A DNA stretch of 64,000 nucleotides from Aegilops tauschii subsp. strangulata (Eukaryota; Streptophyta; Magnoliopsida; Poales; Poaceae): NCBI RefSeq assembly GCF_002575655.3, contig NC_053036.3, forward strand, positions 194,278,788 through 194,342,787, given 5' to 3'. Shown one piece after another: positions 57,761 to 64,000 of this stretch (the stretch's first letter is position 1; each line of letters begins with the position of its first letter). A model generated the notes under the pieces. It saw only the letters and a program-made list of their open reading frames with translations, did not search any database and was not told the DNA's origin. Position numbers and translations under genes: made by a program.

Positions 57761-60700
57761 TTCCTAGAGAAAACTAAGTTGAAAGATGTTAGTAGCAATG
57801 ATGCGGATTGGATCCGTGATCTAAGGATTATCCTCATTACTGCACAGAAGAATTAAGTCCTTGATGCACCGCTAGGTGACAGACCTATTGCAGGAGCAGA
57901 TGCAGACGTTATGAACGTTTGGCTAGCTCGACATGATGACTACTTGATAGTTTAGTGCACCATGCTTAATGGCTTAGAATCAGGACTTCAAAGACGTTTT
58001 GAACGTCATGGACCATATGAGATGTTCCAGGAGTTGAAGTTAATATTTCAAGCAAATACCCGAGTTGAGAGATATGAAGTCTCCAACAAGTTCTATAGCT
58101 AAAAGATGGAGGAGAATAGCTCAAGCAGTGAGCATGTGCTCAGATTGTCTGGGTACTACAATCACTTGAATCAAGTGGGAGTTAATCTTCCAGATAAAAT
58201 AGTGATTGACAGAATTCTCTAGTCACCATCACCAAGTTAGTAGAACTTCGTGATGAACTATAGTATGCAAGGGATGATAAAAACGATTCCCGAGCTTTTC
58301 ATGATGATGAAATCGATGAAGGTAGAAATCAAGAAAGAGCATCAAGTGTTGATGATTAACAAGACCACTAGTTTCAAGAAAAGGGCAAAGGGAAAGAAAG
58401 GGAACTTCATGTAGAATGGCAAGCAAGTTGTCACTTCCGTGAAGAAGCCCAAAGCTAGACTAAAGCCTGAAACTGAGTGCTTCTACTGCAAAGAAAATGG
58501 TCATTGGAAGCGGAAATGCCTTGAATATTTGGTGGATAAGAAGGATGGCAAAGTGAACAAGGGTATATTGTATATACATGTTATTGATGTGTACTTTACT
58601 AGTGTTTATAGCAACCCCTCGGCATTTGATACTGATTCAGTTGCTAAGATTAGTAACTCGAAACAGGAGTTGCAGAATGAATAGAGACTAGTTAAGGGTG
58701 AAGTGACGATGTGTGTTGAAAGTGGTTCCAAGGTTGATAAGATCATCATCGCACACTCCCTATACTTTCGGCATTAGTGTTAAACCTAAATAAATGTTAT
58801 TTGGTGTTTGCGTTGAGCATGAATATGATTTGATCATGTTTATTGCAGTATGGTTATTCATTTAAGTTAGAGAATAATTGTTGTTCTGTTTACATGAATA
58901 AAATCTTCTATGGTCATACACCCAATGAAAATAGTTGTTGGATCTCGATCGTAGTGATACACATATTCATAATATTGAAGCCAAAAGATGCAAAGTTAAT
59001 AATGATAGTGCAACTTATTTGTGGCACTGCCGTTTAGGTCATATTGGTGTAAAGCGCATGAAGAAACTCCATGCTTGGGCTTTTGGAATCACTTGATTAT
59101 GAATCACTTGATGCTTGCGAACCATGCCTCATGGGCAAGATGACTAAGACTCCGTTCTCCGGAACAATGGAGCGAGCAACTGACTTATTGGAAATAATAC
59201 ATACCGATGTATGCGGTCCAATGAGCGTTGAGGCTCGCGGCGGGTATCGTTATTTTCTGACCTTCACAGATGATTTGAGCAGATATGGGTATATCTACTT
59301 GATGAAATACAAGTCTGAAACATTTGAAAAGTTCATATAATTTCAGAGTGAAGTGGAAAATCATCGTAACAAGAAACTAAAAGTTTCTACGATCTGATCA
59401 TGGAGGCAAATATTTGAGTTACGAGTTTGGCCTTCAATTAAAACAATGTGGAATAGTTTCACAAACTCATGCCACCTCGAACACCACATCATAATGGTGT
59501 GTCCGAATGTCATAACCGTTATTAGATATGGTGCAATCTATGATGTCTCTTACCGATTTACCACTATCATTTTGGGGTTATGCATTAGAGACAGCTGCAT
59601 TCACGTTAAATAGGGCACCATCTAAATCCGTTGAGACGACACCTTATGAACTGTGGTTTGGCAAGAAACCCAAGTTGTCGTTTCTTAAAGTTTGGGGTTG
59701 CGATGCTTATGTGAAAAAGTTTCATCCTGATAAGCTCAAACCCAAATCGGAGAAATGTGTCTTCATAGGATACCCAAAGGAGACAGTTGGGTACACCTTC
59801 TATCACAGATCCGAAGGCAAGACATTCGTTGCGAAGAATGGATCCTTTCTAGAGAAGGAGTTTCTCTCGAAAGAAGTGAGTGCGAGGAAAGTAGAACTTG
59901 ATGAGGTAAGTGTACTTGCTCCCTTATTGGAAAGTAGTTCATCACAAAAATTTGTTCCTGTGACTCCTACACCAATTAGTGAGGAAGCTAATGATGATGA
60001 TCATGTAACTTCAGATCAAGTTACTACAGAACCTCGTAGGTCAACCAGAGTAAGATCCGCACCAGAGTGGTACGGTAATCCTGTTCTGGAGGTCATGTTA
60101 CTTGAACTTGACGAACCTACGAACTATGAGGAAGCAATGATGAGCCCAGATTCCTCGAAATGGCTTGAGGCCATGAAATCTGAGATGGGATCCATGTATG
60201 AGAACAAAGTGTGGACTTTGGTTGACTTGCCCGATGATCGGCAAGCCATAGAAAATAAATGGATCTTCAAGAGGAAGACGGACGCTGATAGTAGTGTTAC
60301 TATCTACAAAGCTAGACTTGTTGAAAAAGGTTTTTGACAAAGTCCAAGGTGTTGACTACGATGAGATTTTCTCACTCATAGCGATGCTTAAGTCTGTCCG
60401 AATCATGTTAGCAAATTGCCACATTTTATGAAATCTGGCAAATGGATGTCAAAACTACATTCCTTAATGGATTTCTTAAAGAAGAGTTGTGTATGATGCA
60501 ACCAGAAGGTTTTGTCAATCCTAAAGGTGCTAACAAAATGTGCAAGCTCCAGCGATCCATCTATGGACTGGTGCAAGCATCTCGGAGTTGGAATATACGC
60601 TTTGATGAGTTGATCAAAGCATATAGTTTTATACAGACTTGCGGTGAAGCCTTTATTTACAAGAAAGTGAGTGGGAGCACTACAGCATTTCTGATAAGTA

Positions 60701-61400
60701 TATGTGAATGACATATTGTTGATCAGAAATAATGTAGAATTTTCTGGAAAGCATAAAGGAGTATCTGAAAGGAGTTTTTCAAATAAAGACCTCGGTGAAG
60801 CTGCTTACATATTGAGCATCAAGATCTATAGAGATAGATCAAGACGCTTGATAAGTTTTTGCAATGAATACATACCTTGACAAGATTTTTAAGTAGTTCA
60901 AAATGGAACAGTCAAAGAAAGCGTTCTTGCCTGTGTTACAAGGTGTGAAATTGAGTAAGACTCAAAGCCCGACCACGACAGAAGATAGAAAGAGACTAAA
61001 AGTCATTTCCTATGCCTCAGCCATAGTTTCTATAAAGTATGCCATGCTATGTACCAGATCTATTGTATACCCTAGACTGAGTTTAGCAAGGGAGTACAAT
61101 AGTGATCTAGGAATAGATCACTGGACAGCGGTCAAAATTATCCTTAGTGGAATAAGGATATGTTTCTTGATTATGGAGGTGACAAAAGGTTCGTCGTAAA
61201 GGGTTACGTCGATGCAAGTTTTGACACTGATCCAGATGACTCTAAGTCTCAATCTGGATACATATTAAAAGTGGGAGCAATTAGCTAGAGTAGCTCTGTG
61301 CAGAGCATTGTTGACATAGAAATTTGCAAAATACATACGGATCTGAATGTGGCAGACCCGTTGACTAAACTTCTCTCACAAGCAAAACATGATCACACCT
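57761..61400 (+). pseudogene. copia-2 gag-pol, broken
   Basis: The zinc knuckle at about 58478-58519 keeps C-x2-C-x4-H-x4-C (CFYCKENGHWKRKC). The protease site reads D-T-D (58628-58636). Integrase (about 59020-59940) keeps the zinc pair, the first Asp (59206-59208) and the Glu (59505-59507), but has SDHGGK at the second site and frameshifts near 59080 and 59520. The frame 59528-60337 is open for 269 residues, covering the integrase end and the start of reverse transcriptase. The frame 60442-60711 carries the DVKTTFLNG motif, but the YxDD box reads YVND (60701-60712), as in copia-1. Stops and shifts rule out a functional polyprotein. Confidence 0.87.
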
Positions 61401-61414
61401 TAGTACTCTTTGGG

Positions 61415-61560
61415 TGTTAATCACATAGCGATGTGAACTAGATTATTAACTCTAGTAAACCCTTTGGGTGTTGGTCACATGACGATGTGAACTATGGGTG
61501 TTAATCACATGATGATGTGAATTATTGGTGTTAAATCACATGGCGATGTGAACTAGATTA
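61415..61560 (+). repeat. Short direct repeats before the polypurine tract (copia-2)
   Basis: Four variants of GTGTTAATCACATGACGATGTGAA(C/T)TA, followed by TGCAAGTGGGAGAC as the polypurine tract. Confidence 0.85.
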
Positions 61561-61584
61561 TTGACTCTAGTGCAAGTGGGAGAC

Positions 61585-63309
61585 TGAAGGAAATATGCCC
61601 TAGAGGCAATAATAAAGTTATTACTTATTTCCTTATATCATGATAAATGTTTATTATTCATGCTAGAATTGTATTAACCGGAAACATGATACATGTGTGA
61701 ATACATAGACAAACAGAGTGTCACTACTATGCCTCTACTTGACTAGCTCGTTGATCAAAGATGGTTATGTTTCCTAGCCATAGACATGAGTTGTCATTTG
61801 ATTAACGGGATCAGATCATTAGGAGAATGAAGTGATTGACTTGACCCATTCCGTTAGCTTAGCACTTGATCGTTTACTATGTTGCTATTGCTTTCTTCAT
61901 GACTTATACATGTTCCTATGACTATGAGATTATGCAACTCCCGTTTACCGGAGGAACACTTCGTGTGCTACCAAACATCACAACGTAACTGGGTGATTAT
62001 AAAGGTGCTCTACAGGTGTCTCCGAAGGTACTTGTTGAGTTGGCATAGATCAAGAATAGGATTTGTCACTCCGATTGTCGGAGAGGTATCTCTGGGCCCT
62101 CTCGGTAATGCGCATCACTATAAGCCTTGCAAGTAATGTGACTAATGAGTTAGTTGCGGGATGATGCATTACGGAACGAGTAAAGAGACTTGCCGGTAAC
62201 GAGATTGAACTAGGTATTGAGATACCGAAGATCGAATCTCGGGCAAGTAACATACCGATGACAAAGGGAACAACATATGTTGTTATGCGGTTTGACCGAT
62301 AAAGATCTTCGTAGAATATGTAGGAGCCAATATGAGCATCCAGGTTCCGTTATTGGTTATTGACCGGAGACGTGTCTCGGTCATGTCTACATAGTTCTCG
62401 AACTCGGAGGGTCCGCACGCTTAACGTTTGGTCACGATTTGTATTATGAGTTTAGGTGTTTTGATGTACCGAAGGTAGTTCGGAGTGCTGAATGAGATCG
62501 CGGACATGACGAGGAGTCTCGAAATGGTCGAGACGTAAAGATCGATATATTGGACGACTATATTCGGACATCGGAAAGGTTCCGAGTGATTCGGGTATTT
62601 TTCGGAGTACCGGAGAGTTACGGGAATTCGCCGGGGACTATATGGGCCTTATTGGGCTTTAGGGGAAAGAGAGATGGGAGGCTGCACGCCCCCCAAGGCC
62701 TAGTCCGAATTTGACTAGGGGGAGGGGCAGCGCCCCCTCCTTCCTTCTCTTCTCTTTTCCCTTTCCTTCTCTCCTACTCCTACTACATGGAAGGGGGGAA
62801 TCCTACTCCCGGTGGGAGTAGGACTCCTCCAGGGCGCGCCATAGCTAGGCCGGCCCTCCCCCTCCTCCACTCCTTTATATACGTGGCCAGGGGGCACCCC
62901 ATAGACATAACAATTGATCATTGATCTTTTAGCCGTGTGCGGTGCTCCCCTTCACCATAATCAACCTCGGTCATATCGTAGCGGTGCTTAGGCGAAGCCC
63001 TGCGTCGGTAGCATCATCATCACCGTCATCACGCCGTCGTGCTGACGGAACTCTCCCTCGAAGCTCTGTTGGATCGGAGTTCGTGGGACGTCATCGAGCT
63101 GAACGTGTGCTGAACTCAGAGGTGCCGTGCGTTCGGTACTTGGATCGGTCGGATCGTGAAGACGTACGACTACATCAACCGCGTTGTTCTAACGCTTCTG
63201 CTTTTGGTCTACGAGGGTACGTGGACAACAATCTCCCCTCTCGTTGCTATGCATCACCATGATCTGGCATGTGCGTAGGAAAATTTTGAAATTACTGCGT
63301 TCCTCAACA
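61585..63309 (+). repeat. copia-2 3' LTR
   Basis: 1,725 bp with scattered differences from the 5' copy; promoter box TTTATATAC at about 62874. It ends GCGTTCCTCAACA, with one C-to-T change in the usual CCCCAACA. Confidence 0.93.
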
Positions 63310-63314
63310 AGGAG

Positions 63315-63966
63315 GCAGGCGGCCAGGTGGAGGCGCCCCCCCCCAAGCCTAAACCGAATTCGACTAGGGTTGGAGGGGGGCACCCCCCTTTCATTCCTTC
63401 TTCTCCTCCTTCTCTTTCCCCCTTCTCCTTCTTGGAATAGAAAAGGGGGGGCGAATCCTACTTGGACCGGGAGTCCAAGTAGGACTCCCTCCTTGGCGCG
63501 CCACACCTTGGCCAGCCTCCTCCTCCCCCCTCCTTTATATACGTGGGGAGGGGGGCACCCCAAAGGCACTCCAAGATTTGTCTTAGCCATGTGCGGTGCC
63601 CCCCTCCACAGTTACACACCTCGGTCATATCGTCGTAGTGCTTAGGCGAAGCCCTACGCCGGTAACTTCATCATCACCGTCGCCACGCCGTCGTGCTGAC
63701 GGAACTCTCCCTCGGCCTCAACTAGATCAAGAGTTCAAGGGACGTCACCGAGCTGAATGTGTGCTGATCGCGAAGGTACCATACGTTCGGTAATTGGATC
63801 GGTTGGATCGCGAAGACGTTCGACTACATCTACCGCGTTACTAAACGCTTCCGCTTTCGGTCTACGAGGGTACGTGGACACACTCTCCCCGCTCGTTGGT
63901 ATGCTTCTCCTAGATAGATCTTGCGTGATTGTAGGCAATTTTTTTGAAATACTACGTTCCCCAACA
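63315..63966 (+). repeat. copia-1 3' LTR, right part
   Basis: Continues the LTR from 54748; ends TTTTTTTGAAATACTACGTTCCCCAACA. With the left part it totals 1,745 bp. Confidence 0.9.
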
Positions 63967-64000
63967 TTCGTTGTCGTCAGTTTATTCCAGCACGAATCAC
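63967..64000. other. DNA outside the nested cluster
   Basis: Only 34 bases (starting TTCGT, the expected target duplication of copia-1) lie outside the outermost visible element. Too short to identify. Confidence 0.5.

Larger units (their letters stand above)
54749..63309 (+). mobile_element. copia-2: complete Angela/WIS/BARE-type element, 8,561 bp
   Basis: LTRs of 1,729 bp (54749-56477) and 1,725 bp (61585-63309) flank an internal region with a perfect initiator-Met tRNA primer site and a polypurine tract. AGGAG lies on both sides (54744-54748 and 63310-63314). It is inserted in the 3' LTR of copia-1, an element of the same family and orientation. The gag-pol region is dead. Confidence 0.95.

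Overview
This window is transposon-on-transposon DNA from a large plant genome. The family set (Angela/WIS/BARE-type copia, Sabrina-type gypsy LTRs, a Triticeae-type CACTA element, Stowaway MITEs) points to wheat, Aegilops, barley or a close relative. I see no intact host gene, no rRNA gene, no tRNA gene that folds, and no CRISPR array. Family names rest on remembered terminal sequences; the boundaries rest on target-site duplications (TSDs) read in this window.

Layout, outermost to innermost. (1) Copia-1 is the oldest visible layer. It enters from the left of the window and ends at 63966. Its 5' LTR remnant lies in 44916-48590, its internal region at 48591-53655, and its 3' LTR at 53656-54748 plus 63315-63966. 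(2) Copia-2 (54749-63309, TSD AGGAG) is a complete element inside the copia-1 3' LTR. (3) A 1.5 kb solo LTR (45361-46854) and a Sabrina solo LTR (46973-48554, TSD GTAGG) sit inside the copia-1 5' LTR. (4) A minus-strand gypsy element also sits inside that 5' LTR. Its 5' LTR is 44439-44915, its gag is split over 42997-44408 and 1096-2937, and its remainder runs off the left edge. (5) Inside that gag is a 40,059 bp CACTA transposon (2938-42996, TSD TAT).

The CACTA element is the main content. Its left subterminal region (2964-6960) is full of tandem repeats. Next come minus-strand fragments of B3-domain genes in two head-to-tail copies (7046-8571 and 9604-18087), the second split by a full-length Sabrina element (11200-16847, TSD AACCC). 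The middle holds several MITEs, a 2.4 kb segmental duplication (about 20330-22720 and 24680-27100) and a proline/alanine-rich ORF of unknown function (23586-24261). The right part holds a GC-rich 5' exon split by a 4.6 kb solo LTR (27380-31968), then a multi-exon plus-strand gene that looks like the TnpA/ORF2 class of CACTA genes (exons between 32475 and 41420). That gene has at least three in-frame stops. A GGCC-rich subterminal repeat field and the right terminal inverted repeat close the element. I found no TNP2/TnpD-type transposase, so this copy looks non-autonomous and gene-capturing.

Every retroelement reading frame here is broken. The two copia elements carry different lesions at several catalytic sites but share a changed reverse-transcriptase YxDD box.
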